A stretch of 61,207 nt of DNA from UBA6115 sp964346355. GTDB taxonomy: Bacteria; Bacillota; Clostridia; Christensenellales; Aristaeellaceae. The position numbers were made by a program, and so were the translations under genes. Where the stretch lies: contig CAYFUH010000006.1 of NCBI GenBank assembly GCA_964346355.1, positions 1-61,207 of the forward strand, read 5' to 3'. Below, piece after piece: positions 25,094 through 32,657 of the stretch. Each line of letters opens with the position of its first letter. Positions within the stretch are counted from its first letter, which is position 1. The notes under the pieces are model-generated. The model was not told the DNA's origin and searched no databases. It saw only the letters and a program-made list of their open reading frames with translations.

Positions 25094-26089
25094 TTAGTTG
25101 GCTTCCTCAATCGCGACCGCGACTGCGACCGTCGCACCGACCATGGGGTTGTTGCCCATGCCGATGAGGCCCATCATTTCCACGTGGGCGGGCACAGACG
25201 AGGAGCCGGCGAACTGCGCATCGGAATGCATCCGGCCCATGGTGTCCGTCATCCCGTAGGAAGCGGGGCCAGCAGCCATGTTATCCGGGTGCAGGGTGCG
25301 ACCGGTGCCGCCGCCAGAAGCGACAGAGAAATATTTCTTGCCATGCTCGTTGGCCCACTTCTTGTAGGTGCCGGCAACAGGGTGCTGGAAGCGGGTGGGG
25401 TTGGTGGAGTTGCCGGTGATGGACACATCCACCTTCTCATGGCGCATGACAGCCACGCCTTCGCTGACGTCGTTGGAGCCATAGCAGCGCACCTTGGCTT
25501 TCTCACCATCGGAGAAGGCGCGCTCACTGACCACAGCCAACTTGCCGGTGGCATAGTCATACTGCGTTTCCACATAGGTAAAGCCGTTGATGCGGCTGAT
25601 GATATAGGCCGCATCCTTGCCCAGGCCATTCAAAATGACGCGCAGGGGTTTTTTGCGCACCTTGTTGGCGGTGCGAGCAATACCAATGGCGCCTTCGGCG
25701 GCGGCAAAGGACTCATGTCCGGCCAGGAAGGCAAAGCACTCGGTCTCTTCCCGCAGCAGCATCGCGCCCAGGTTGCCGTGGCCGATGCCCACCTCGCGCT
25801 GGTCCGCGACAGAGCCGGGGATACAGAAAGCCTGCAGGCCATCGCCAATCGCCTCGGCGGCTTCCGCCGCGTTTTTCAGGCCGCGCTTTACCGCCAGGCC
25901 TGCCCCCAGGGTGTAAGCCCACACAGCGTTTTCAAACGCGATGGGCTGAATACCGTGCACGATTTTGCGCACGTCGATGCCTTTTTCAAGCAGCATCTCG
26001 TTGATTTCTTCCAAAGAGGAAAACCCATTGTCCTTCAGCACCTGATTGATTTGGTGTTCACGGCGCTCATATCCTTCAAACTGTGGCAT
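25094..26089 (-). CDS. GGGtGRT family protein
   Basis: A 331-residue protein of the uncharacterised GGGtGRT family, named for a glycine motif seen here as VASGGGTGRTLHPDN. The C-terminal part is rich in small residues and methionines and ends in an Ala/Val-rich stretch. No signal peptide or membrane segment. It is the second gene of a pair with a NifU-like scaffold 14 nt upstream; the pair recurs in anaerobic Bacillota, Fusobacteria and others. A role in iron-sulfur or redox metabolism is suggested by the partner, but no function is established as far as I know. A strong terminator follows. Confidence 0.92.
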   Translation of the reverse strand: MPQFEGYERREHQINQVLKDNGFSSLEEINEMLLEKGIDVRKIVHGIQPIAFENAVWAYTLGAGLAVKRGLKNAAEAAEAIGDGLQAFCIPGSVADQREVGIGHGNLGAMLLREETECFAFLAGHESFAAAEGAIGIARTANKVRKKPLRVILNGLGKDAAYIISRINGFTYVETQYDYATGKLAVVSERAFSDGEKAKVRCYGSNDVSEGVAVMRHEKVDVSITGNSTNPTRFQHPVAGTYKKWANEHGKKYFSVASGGGTGRTLHPDNMAAGPASYGMTDTMGRMHSDAQFAGSSSVPAHVEMMGLIGMGNNPMVGATVAVAVAIEEAN

Positions 26090-26103
26090 ATGTCTTTCCC
26101 TCC

Positions 26104-26796
26104 TTATTCGTGGCGTGGATCGATGTAGGACGCGGCATCCTCATAGCGGCCATAGGTGCCGATGTTCTGCTCATAGGCAACCTTTGGGTCAACGCCCTTT
26201 TTGAGGGCTTCCATCATCTTGCCCAGGTGGCAGAACTGATAGCCGCAGATCTCCTGGTTCTCATCCAGCGCCAGCTTCATCACATAGCCTTCGGCCATTT
26301 CAAGGTAGCGCGGGCCTTTGAGCAGGGAGCCGTACATGGTCGCGATCTGGCTGCGCAGGCCTTTGCCCAAATCCTCCATGCCGGCACCAACAGGCAGGCC
26401 GCCTTCAGAGAAAGCGCTTTGCGTGCGGCCATAGGCAATCTGCAGGAAAAGCTCCCGCATGGCGGTGTTGATCGCGTCGCATACCAGGTCGGTATTGAGG
26501 GCTTCCAGCACGGTCTTGCCGGGCAGAATTTCGCTGGCCATGGCAGCGGAATGCGTCATGCCGGAGCAGCCAATGCACTCAACCAGGGCTTCCTGGATGG
26601 TGCCTTCCTTGACGTTGAGTGTCAGCTTGCAGGCACCCTGCTGCGGCGCGCACCAGCCCACACCGTGGGTTAAGCCGCTGATGTCCTTGACTTCGCGCGC
26701 CTGCACCCACTTCCCTTCCTGCGGAATGGGCGCGGCGCCGTGGATGGGACCACGCTTGACACAGGACATTTCTTCCAGTTCTTTGGAATACTGCAT
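26104..26796 (-). CDS. NifU/IscU-like iron-sulfur scaffold protein
   Basis: A 230-residue protein with an IscU-like fold region. ECIGCSGMTHSAAMASE corresponds to the second conserved cysteine block of IscU/NifU. Other cysteines lie in GWCAPQQGAC and in YQFCHLGKM near the C-terminus. It is longer than IscU (about 130 residues), with a distinctive second half. AGAGGAGG gives a strong ribosome binding site. It is transcribed with the GGGtGRT gene. No cysteine desulfurase or Suf gene is in the window, so whether it assembles clusters is inference from homology. The 120 nt upstream hold no clear promoter. Confidence 0.88.
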   Translation of the reverse strand: MQYSKELEEMSCVKRGPIHGAAPIPQEGKWVQAREVKDISGLTHGVGWCAPQQGACKLTLNVKEGTIQEALVECIGCSGMTHSAAMASEILPGKTVLEALNTDLVCDAINTAMRELFLQIAYGRTQSAFSEGGLPVGAGMEDLGKGLRSQIATMYGSLLKGPRYLEMAEGYVMKLALDENQEICGYQFCHLGKMMEALKKGVDPKVAYEQNIGTYGRYEDAASYIDPRHE

Positions 26797-26917
26797 GTGA
26801 ATCCTCCTCTTTCATCGGTAAAATAAGGCGTACTGATATAGTCTATCACAAGCTGAGCAATTTTTCACCCGCTTGGGACGATTTTGATCCAGGAGATTTG
26901 CTTATTGTATGGATGGA

Positions 26918-27547
26918 TTAAACCAAAAGGCTGGCTGCCAGCAGAAACTGCGCTGAATAATACAACAGGATGCAGGCCCGGTCCCAAGGGTTTTTATCCG
27001 GGAAAACCAAGCGCCTGGCGATGATGGCGTCAGACACCACAAAGAGCATCGCGCCAATAAACGTCAAGATAGGCTGCGCCAAAGCGACGGAGGCCATCAG
27101 GCTGATGAGCAGCGAATAGGCAAAATGCGGCAGGGTTGAAAAGCCGACCTTCTCTTGCGCGCGCTGTCTCATGTAGCTTGTAAATACCAGGAGGGCAAGG
27201 AAAAGAATGAGCGAGGGCAGCCTTGGCTTTGTGCGCATCCAAAAGGAGATGATGTACAGGACGTGCCCCAGCGCGAAGATGCCCATACCGGTCAAAAAAT
27301 GGAGTTCCAGCATCACGTCCGCCGCGGCGCAAACGGCGATGCCAATGGCCAAAATGAGCGCGAAGGATTGTCCGGTCTGCGTATAAGCATAAAGCGCCAG
27401 CAGGGATGCCAGCAGGGTTGTGAGCCCCTTAAAGAACAGGATGGTTCTTTTGCTGTACCACTTCCGTTCGCCGCCCACCTGGTAGCTGATGCCGGTTGCC
27501 GTCATCATGACCAGCACACACAGGCTGATGATGAAATGCGTACTCAC
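26918..27547 (-). CDS. YhhN/TMEM86-family membrane protein (lysoplasmalogenase-like)
   Basis: A 209-residue protein with seven or eight hydrophobic helices. It matches the YhhN family, whose animal members (TMEM86) hydrolyse lysoplasmalogens; bacterial roles are less clear. Family landmarks are AAADVMLEL (first Asp pair), MGIFALGHVLYI and VSDAIIARR. The GTG at 27547 is the chosen start because it overlaps the MATE stop codon as GTGA. A longer reading would be out of frame MATE-derived sequence. Plasmalogen lipids are common in clostridia, which would fit. Confidence 0.87.
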   Translation of the reverse strand: MSTHFIISLCVLVMMTATGISYQVGGERKWYSKRTILFFKGLTTLLASLLALYAYTQTGQSFALILAIGIAVCAAADVMLELHFLTGMGIFALGHVLYIISFWMRTKPRLPSLILFLALLVFTSYMRQRAQEKVGFSTLPHFAYSLLISLMASVALAQPILTFIGAMLFVVSDAIIARRLVFPDKNPWDRACILLYYSAQFLLAASLLV

Positions 27548-28992
27548 AGTTGATTCGCCTCCGCCAGTTCTGTCGCGGCGTCCAGCGCCTGTGTGCTTTT
27601 GATGGCCGCAATCCGCGCCTGTGCGCGCTTGCGCCACCGGCCGTATTTAAAGGCAAAATAGTTGATGGTGGCACCGGCCAGCCAGGTGGCCAGCATCGCG
27701 TAATAAATAGACTCTGGTCTGCCAAGCGGTGTTTCCGGTGTTTTGGTCCAGGCCACCAGCAAATAGGACAGCGGCACCCGCAGCAGCACCGAGGTGATGA
27801 GCGAAATCCACATCGGCGTCATGGCATCCCCTGCCCCGCGCATCACACCGGACATGGTCTGGATGACCGCCATCGCAATAAAGCCAAGGGACAGGATGCG
27901 GATAAAGCGCATGCCCAGATCGATGATCGCCTCTGTGCGGGTGAACAAACTCATGATGGAGCGGCCAAAGATCAACACCGCCAGCGTCATCACTGTTGCC
28001 ACACCCACGGCAAGGATGGCTCCCTGGGTGGCGCCTTTTTGTACACGTTCCACCTTGCCGGCGCCGATGTTCTGGCCGGTGAAGGTGGTCATCGCCATCC
28101 CGAAGGAGAAGTTGGGCATCATCGCGAAGCCATCCACCCGCATGGAGATGATGGCGGTGGCGACCACATCCGGCCCGAAGCTGTTTTGCAGCCGCTGTAC
28201 CAGAATCATCGCCATGGAGAAAATGGCCTGCGTAAAGCCGGAAGGCATGCCCAGGCGCAGAATCTCCCGCACGGTTTGTTTTTTTAACTTCATGGTGCCC
28301 AGGCTGATGTCAAAGGTTTGTTGCATGCGGGATAGTTTGAGGTAGCACAGCACAGCCGAAACCGACTGCGCGATGACAGTTGCCCAGGCAACGCCGGGCA
28401 CACCCAGGCGGAACCCGATCACAAACCACAAGTCCAGAACGATATTTAAAATGCTGGTCAGAATCAAAAAGCCCAGGGCAGAAAAACTGTCCCCCAGCCC
28501 GCGAAGGACGCCGGAGATCACATTATAAAAGGTAAAGCCGGCGATGCCATAAAAGTAAATCTGCAAATAGCTGATGGCGCCTTCGATGATGGCCTCCGGC
28601 GTATCCAGCGCACGAAGGATCAGCGGTGAGAGGGGCACCCCGATGGCCGTGATAATGAGGGATACAATCGCGGTCAAGGTGATGCAGTTGCCAATCGCAG
28701 TGGAAAGCAGCTTGCGGTCCCTTGCGCCAAAAGCCTGGGACACCAAAATCCCGGCTCCCGTGGAAATGCCGATGAACAGCGCAATCATGAACGTCATAAT
28801 GGGGCCTGTGCTGCCAACGGAGGCAAGGGCATTGTCCCCCACATACTGCCCCACCACGGCGGAGTCGGTGGAGGCGTAGAGTTGCTGCGCGATATTGCCC
28901 ACCAGCATGGGCAGCGCGAACTCCAAAATCCGCTTCCACGGTGTGCCCACCGTCATATCCCGCGGAGAAAAAAGGGTTTTCAGCCTTTGCAT
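27544..28992 (-). CDS. MATE family efflux transporter
   Basis: A 482-residue protein with twelve hydrophobic segments in two MatE halves. The first half begins RILEFALPMLVGN, the second GMPSGFTQAIFSM. These carriers export cationic drugs or metabolites with Na+ or H+. Its end overlaps the YhhN gene start by 4 nt. A well-formed promoter lies upstream at 29023-29051. The substrate cannot be predicted. Confidence 0.93.
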   Translation of the reverse strand: MQRLKTLFSPRDMTVGTPWKRILEFALPMLVGNIAQQLYASTDSAVVGQYVGDNALASVGSTGPIMTFMIALFIGISTGAGILVSQAFGARDRKLLSTAIGNCITLTAIVSLIITAIGVPLSPLILRALDTPEAIIEGAISYLQIYFYGIAGFTFYNVISGVLRGLGDSFSALGFLILTSILNIVLDLWFVIGFRLGVPGVAWATVIAQSVSAVLCYLKLSRMQQTFDISLGTMKLKKQTVREILRLGMPSGFTQAIFSMAMILVQRLQNSFGPDVVATAIISMRVDGFAMMPNFSFGMAMTTFTGQNIGAGKVERVQKGATQGAILAVGVATVMTLAVLIFGRSIMSLFTRTEAIIDLGMRFIRILSLGFIAMAVIQTMSGVMRGAGDAMTPMWISLITSVLLRVPLSYLLVAWTKTPETPLGRPESIYYAMLATWLAGATINYFAFKYGRWRKRAQARIAAIKSTQALDAATELAEANQL

Positions 28993-29022
28993 AGTCTACC
29001 TGCTCTTTCAATATTGAAGTAT

Positions 29023-29051
29023 AGTATAAACCGTATGAATCAAGGATTCAA
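29023..29051 (-). promoter_or_regulatory. Promoter of the MATE-yhhN operon
   Basis: On the minus strand TTGAAT (29051-29046), 17 nt, TATACT (29028-29023), 31 nt before the MATE start. Confidence 0.65.
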
Positions 29052-29089
29052 GTTGCACAAAGACCGGGTAAAATCAAATGAGGTGTGAT

Positions 29090-29260
29090 ATGAACAAGAA
29101 AACAACCCAGATATCAAAGATGGGAAAAAAAGACAAACGAAAGCTGCACGCGAAACAGCGTGTAACCTGGTCTTTTTCGCCGGTGAGCCGGGTGAAACAG
29201 AGCAAAAAAGTGTATAAACGCGGCAAAATGAAGCGCCTTTATGACGCGCAGGACAGTTGA
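29090..29260 (+). CDS. Small, highly basic protein of unknown function
   Basis: A 56-residue open frame beginning MNKKTTQISKMGKKDKRK. It is rich in Lys and Arg (roughly a third of residues), with no membrane segment or known motif. GAGGTG lies 4 nt before the ATG. It fills most of the space between the MATE promoter and uppP and is followed by the uppP promoter. The composition suggests nucleic-acid or ribosome binding, but that is a guess. It could be a chance frame. Confidence 0.4.
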   Translation: MNKKTTQISKMGKKDKRKLHAKQRVTWSFSPVSRVKQSKKVYKRGKMKRLYDAQDS

Positions 29261-29272
29261 AACCTGCCTGCA

Positions 29273-29302
29273 TTGACTGCGCACAGCATATCGGGATAAA
29301 AT
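29273..29302 (+). promoter_or_regulatory. Promoter of uppP
   Basis: TTGACT (29273-29278), 18-nt spacer, TAAAAT (29297-29302), 41 nt before the uppP start. Confidence 0.6.
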
Positions 29303-29342
29303 AGCGCTGCTGGTTCAAGTTCTTTTCATGAAAGGAAGCACC

Positions 29343-30191
29343 ATGAGTTATCTGTTTTCTGCGATTGTGGGCATTGTACAAGGTTTGGCCGAGTTTTTGC
29401 CCATCTCCTCCTCCGGACATATCATTGTGGCGGAAAAACTGCTGTCCCGTTTAGGCTATGAAGGCAGCGCCAACCCCCTGGCCTTCTCCGTAATGCTGCA
29501 CATGGGCACCCTACTTGCGGTCGCGGCAATTTTTTGGAAGGATTGGATTGACATGATCCTGCATCCGGTCAAAAACCGTACCCTGCTGCTGTTATTCATT
29601 GCCTCCCTGCCCGCACTGCTGCTTGTAATCGCCTTCGGGGACCTCATTGACAGCCTGTTTGAAGGCTGGTTTTTGGGCATCGCCTTCCTGATTACCGCGG
29701 CCTTCCTGGTGCTCATTGAGATGGTAGAGCGCTGGAATACGGGACGGGCCAAAAAGACCCAGGTCAACATCCCAACCGCTGTTACCATGGGCGTGTTCCA
29801 AGGCATCGCGCTGCTGCCCGGGGTGAGCCGCAGCGGCTCCACCCTGCTGGGCGGTGTGTCAAGCGGGCTGAACCGGCAGACCGCCGCCAAGTTCTCCTTC
29901 ATGATGTCTGCCCCTGCCATTTTAGGCGGCTTCTTGTCCGAGGGTAAAAAGGCGCTGGAGCAGGACGCGCTGCCCGCGATGTTCAGCCCCGAAAGCCTCA
30001 TTGGCTTCATCTTCGCTGCCATCTTTGGCTTTTTGGCCATCCGCTATATGCTGCGCCTCATTGAGCGCATCAGCTTTTACAAGTTCGCGCTGTATGTGGG
30101 CATTGTGGGCATCGTCGTCATCATCTTCCAGTTGACAGGCACCCTGGACTTCCCGGCCATCGCCTTGCCTCAAGCTGCGCCAATCGGGTAG
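29343..30191 (+). CDS. uppP: Undecaprenyl-diphosphate phosphatase
   Basis: A 282-residue polytopic membrane phosphatase (BacA/UppP) that recycles undecaprenyl pyrophosphate to the monophosphate carrier for peptidoglycan and other wall polymers. Both active-site blocks are present: EFLPISSSGH near residue 18 and PGVSRSGST near 158. The ATG at 29343 follows GAAAGGAAG; an earlier ATG in frame would include that site. It is followed 9 nt later by an L,D-transpeptidase gene, a coherent cell-wall pair. Confidence 0.96.
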   Translation: MSYLFSAIVGIVQGLAEFLPISSSGHIIVAEKLLSRLGYEGSANPLAFSVMLHMGTLLAVAAIFWKDWIDMILHPVKNRTLLLLFIASLPALLLVIAFGDLIDSLFEGWFLGIAFLITAAFLVLIEMVERWNTGRAKKTQVNIPTAVTMGVFQGIALLPGVSRSGSTLLGGVSSGLNRQTAAKFSFMMSAPAILGGFLSEGKKALEQDALPAMFSPESLIGFIFAAIFGFLAIRYMLRLIERISFYKFALYVGIVGIVVIIFQLTGTLDFPAIALPQAAPIG

Positions 30192-30200
30192 ATAGGAACC

Positions 30201-31304
30201 ATGAAGAAGATCAGTTTGTTGTTGCTTGCTTTGATGCTGATACTGGAAATCCCTGTATTGGCGACAGAGCAATCCTCCCACTACCCCGCGCCCTCACAGC
30301 ACATCACCACGGGCAAGGGCTATTGGGAAACCCCCATGGACATCCGGGATACCAAGGCGGTCTGGGAGATGCTGATGGCACCGATTGTGGTGGTCAAAGG
30401 GCACCAGAAATCCCAACAGCTGCTGTACAGTGAGCCGGACAGCAGCTCCACACCCGTAGGCGATGTAACCCGGGACTCCCAGGGCCTGCACGTGCTGGAA
30501 ACCCGGGATGATGGGTGGAGCCTGGTGGAGACCTACTCCAGTTCCTTCCACGACAGCAAGGTGAAGGCCTGGAACCAGCTGGTGCAGGGCTATATCCGCA
30601 CGGACATGCTGGAAACCATCACCCCCAAAGGCAAGTACGCCCTGTTGGTGGACAAGCTGGACCAGCGCATGTACATCTTTGAAGACGGAGAGCTTTATGA
30701 TGTACTGGTCATCTCTACCGGCCTGCCCAATGAACGCCAGCCCTACAACGAGACCCGCTCGGGCGAGTTCTTGCTGGTGAGCGCGGTGGGCGGCTTTGAG
30801 GTGGAAGGGCTGAACGCCGCGATGGGCCTTCGCTTCAATTGGGGGGACATCCTGCACGAAGTGCCCCATTCCATTCGTAACGGAAACAAAAACTACCAAA
30901 AGTATGAGGAAGTGCTGGGCGAGCGCGCCAGCCACGGCTGCATCCGCGTGCAGCGCAAGCGCACGCCCAAGGGCACCAACATGACCTGGGTATGGAACAC
31001 CTTAAGAAAGCGCATGGACACCAAGCTGGTCATCTGGGAAGACCTGCCCGGCCGCCAGTTGGCCTATGTGGACCCAGGCACCCCCTTGTTTTACAACCCC
31101 AAAGGCGGGCAGAACTACCATTCCGCGGCCGAGTGCTATGGTGTCAAAAAAGAATTCCAGCCCATGGCGCAGTTTGCTTACAGCGAGCTGGGCACCGGCG
31201 ATTACAGCAAATTGACTGCCTGCCCCTACTGCGTTCCCCCGCGCACAGTGGAGGAGATTAACCAAATCAACGCAGCGCATCAGCTGCACAGCGGCGTTCA
31301 CTGA
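30201..31304 (+). CDS. L,D-transpeptidase with C-terminal Cys/His domain
   Basis: A 367-residue exported protein. A signal peptide (1-21) is followed by an SH3-like region (about 60-140), then a YkuD transpeptidase domain (about 145-280) with the catalytic SHGCIRV (His245, Cys247). Such enzymes make 3-3 peptidoglycan crosslinks or attach proteins. A C-terminal extension (about 290-350) carries Y306-H307, Cys312 and a CPYC pair at 341-344, resembling the YHxxxC...CxxC metal-binding tail of some nucleases and exported proteins. The extension is not part of ordinary YkuD proteins. Cotranscription with uppP is likely. Confidence 0.92.
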   Translation: MKKISLLLLALMLILEIPVLATEQSSHYPAPSQHITTGKGYWETPMDIRDTKAVWEMLMAPIVVVKGHQKSQQLLYSEPDSSSTPVGDVTRDSQGLHVLETRDDGWSLVETYSSSFHDSKVKAWNQLVQGYIRTDMLETITPKGKYALLVDKLDQRMYIFEDGELYDVLVISTGLPNERQPYNETRSGEFLLVSAVGGFEVEGLNAAMGLRFNWGDILHEVPHSIRNGNKNYQKYEEVLGERASHGCIRVQRKRTPKGTNMTWVWNTLRKRMDTKLVIWEDLPGRQLAYVDPGTPLFYNPKGGQNYHSAAECYGVKKEFQPMAQFAYSELGTGDYSKLTACPYCVPPRTVEEINQINAAHQLHSGVH

Positions 31305-31363
31305 TTTGATGACCCAGTTCTGCATTTTTTTCTGAAAATGGCGCAGATTATGGGTAAAACCGC

Positions 31364-31392
31364 TTGCACCGAACCTTATTTTCATGTATATT
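31364..31392 (+). promoter_or_regulatory. Promoter of rpsF-ssb-rpsR
   Basis: TTGCAC (31364-31369), 17-nt spacer, TATATT (31387-31392), 66 nt before the rpsF start. Confidence 0.65.
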
Positions 31393-31411
31393 ACGTAATT
31401 GGCACATCCTT

Positions 31412-31442
31412 GCGCCATGCAAGACATGGCGCCATAAGTCCG
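31412..31442 (+). promoter_or_regulatory. rpsF leader hairpin, possible S6:S18 autoregulatory site
   Basis: GCGCCATG and CATGGCGC (31412-31432) form a perfect 8-bp stem with a 5-nt loop, followed by an unpaired AAGTCCG just before the AGGAGGTG of rpsF. Many Bacillota rpsF leaders bind the S6:S18 complex through a hairpin with an exposed CCG. The position and the CCG fit, but the full consensus was not checked. Confidence 0.4.
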
Positions 31443-31458
31443 TGAGGAGGTGAAAGGT

Positions 31459-31848
31459 ATGGATTACGAACTGCTCTACATCATTGACACAAGCCTTGAA
31501 GAGGAAGCCCGTCAGGAGCTCATCGCGCGCTACAACACGCTGGTTGAGCAACACGAAGGCAAAGTGAGCAAGGTTGAGGAATGGGGCAAGCGCCGTCTGG
31601 CTTATCTGGTTGATGACAAGCCCGAAGGCTACTATGTCCTCGTCCACTTCTCTGCTGTGCAAACCTTCCCCAAGGAGATGGAGCGCGTAATGGAAATCGA
31701 TGAAAACGTGATGCGTTATCTCATCACCCGCATCGAGCACAAGCGCGCCCATGTCAAACCGCCCCAGCAGCGTCCCGCTGCGCAGGATCAGAGCGCTGAC
31801 GTTCCGGAACCCGGCATCGAAGCGCTGCCCAACCAGACCGAGGAATAA
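31459..31848 (+). CDS. rpsF: 30S ribosomal protein S6
   Basis: A 129-residue S6 protein that binds S18 on the platform of the small subunit. The N-terminus MDYELLYIIDTSLEEE and the central KRRLAYLVDDKPEGYYV block are typical. The C-terminus has a Pro/Gln-rich tail of about 30 residues beyond the core. The ATG at 31459 follows an ideal AGGAGGTG. First gene of the classical rpsF-ssb-rpsR operon, with a probable autoregulatory leader. Confidence 0.97.
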   Translation: MDYELLYIIDTSLEEEARQELIARYNTLVEQHEGKVSKVEEWGKRRLAYLVDDKPEGYYVLVHFSAVQTFPKEMERVMEIDENVMRYLITRIEHKRAHVKPPQQRPAAQDQSADVPEPGIEALPNQTEE

Positions 31849-31858
31849 GGGAGCCAGG

Positions 31859-32281
31859 ATGAACAAGATTTTTCTCATCGGAAATCTGACACGTGACCCG
31901 GAGCTGCGCAGCACGCAAACCGGGGTACCCGTGTGCAGTTTCACGGTCGCCGTAAACCGCCGCGGCCGTCAGGGCGCCGAAGCCGGTCAGCCAGAGGCTG
32001 ATTTCTTCCGCGTCACCACCTGGCGCCAGCAGGCAGAGAACTGCAACCGCTACCTGGCCAAAGGCCGCAAGGTTGGCGTTTCCGGGACCTTGACACTGCA
32101 AAGCTATGTCGGCAACGACGGCCAGCAGCGCTACAGCCTGGAAGTAAACGCTGATGAAGTTGAGTTCTTAACCCCAAGGGGTGAAGGCGGCTTTGAAAGC
32201 CGGCCGGCCGGCGCGCCCAGTGAGCCCCAGGAGAACAACAACGGGTTTGTCAGGGTTGATGATGATGACCTGCCATTTTAA
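31859..32281 (+). CDS. ssb: Single-stranded DNA-binding protein
   Basis: A 140-residue SSB. The OB fold spans about residues 1-105, beginning MNKIFLIGNLTRDPELR. A short Gly/Pro/Asn linker leads to the acidic tip DDDLPF, which recruits DNA-repair and replication partners. The start at 31859 follows AAGGGAG; longer frames overlap rpsF. Sits between rpsF and rpsR, as in Bacillus, where the operon lies close to oriC. Confidence 0.97.
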   Translation: MNKIFLIGNLTRDPELRSTQTGVPVCSFTVAVNRRGRQGAEAGQPEADFFRVTTWRQQAENCNRYLAKGRKVGVSGTLTLQSYVGNDGQQRYSLEVNADEVEFLTPRGEGGFESRPAGAPSEPQENNNGFVRVDDDDLPF

Positions 32282-32297
32282 TTGAGGAGACGAAAAC

Positions 32298-32555
32298 ATG
32301 TCAGTAGATCGTGGAGCCGAAAGAAGGCAACGGCCGCGCGGCCGTCGCCCCCGGCGCAAAGTATGTGATTTTTGCGCCAACAAGGTGGAATACATCGACT
32401 ATAAGGATGTCAACCGCCTGCGCCGCTATGTCAATGAGCGCGGCAAGATTTCTCCCCGGCGTATGATGGGCACCTGTGCCAAGCATCAGCGCCAGCTGTC
32501 CGCGGCCATCAAACGCTCACGTGCCATTGCGTTGATGCCCTACGCGGCAGACTGA
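32298..32555 (+). CDS. rpsR: 30S ribosomal protein S18, zinc-binding type
   Basis: An 85-residue S18 partner of S6. It carries the cysteine-containing form of the N-terminal site, CDFC, with a later CAKHQR segment, so it is a C+ (zinc-binding) type. The core YKDVNRLRRYVNERGKISPRR is conserved. GAGGAGACG precedes the ATG. It ends the operon and is followed by a strong terminator. Confidence 0.97.
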   Translation: MSVDRGAERRQRPRGRRPRRKVCDFCANKVEYIDYKDVNRLRRYVNERGKISPRRMMGTCAKHQRQLSAAIKRSRAIALMPYAAD

Positions 32556-32572
32556 GAAAGCAAGAAAAAATA

Positions 32573-32597
32573 AAGTCGGCTTCGGCCGGCTTTTTTT
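32573..32597 (+). terminator. Intrinsic terminator after rpsR
   Basis: AAGTCGGC and GCCGGCTT pair (one wobble) around a UUCG tetraloop, followed by seven T. Confidence 0.93.
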
Positions 32598-32609
32598 ATT
32601 TGTTTATTT

Positions 32610-32640
32610 TAAAAAACGCGGAGGTGATGTTCCCCCGCGT
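32610..32640 (-). terminator. Intrinsic terminator after dnaA
   Basis: On the minus strand ACGCGG (32640-32635) pairs with CCGCGT (32621-32616), followed by six T. It lies 18 nt beyond the dnaA stop codon, facing the rpsR terminator. Confidence 0.7.
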
Positions 32641-32657
32641 CATCATTTTCTGTGTCA

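Noticed and set aside
25079..26128. A long plus-strand open frame opposite the GGGtGRT gene
   Set aside because: It is a GC-driven antisense frame with no ribosome binding site and His/Gly/Ala-rich composition; the minus strand matches a conserved family.
29305..29330. Possible tRNA T-arm (GGTTCAAGTTC)
   Set aside because: No acceptor stem, D-arm or anticodon arm can be built around it. No tRNA was found anywhere in the window.
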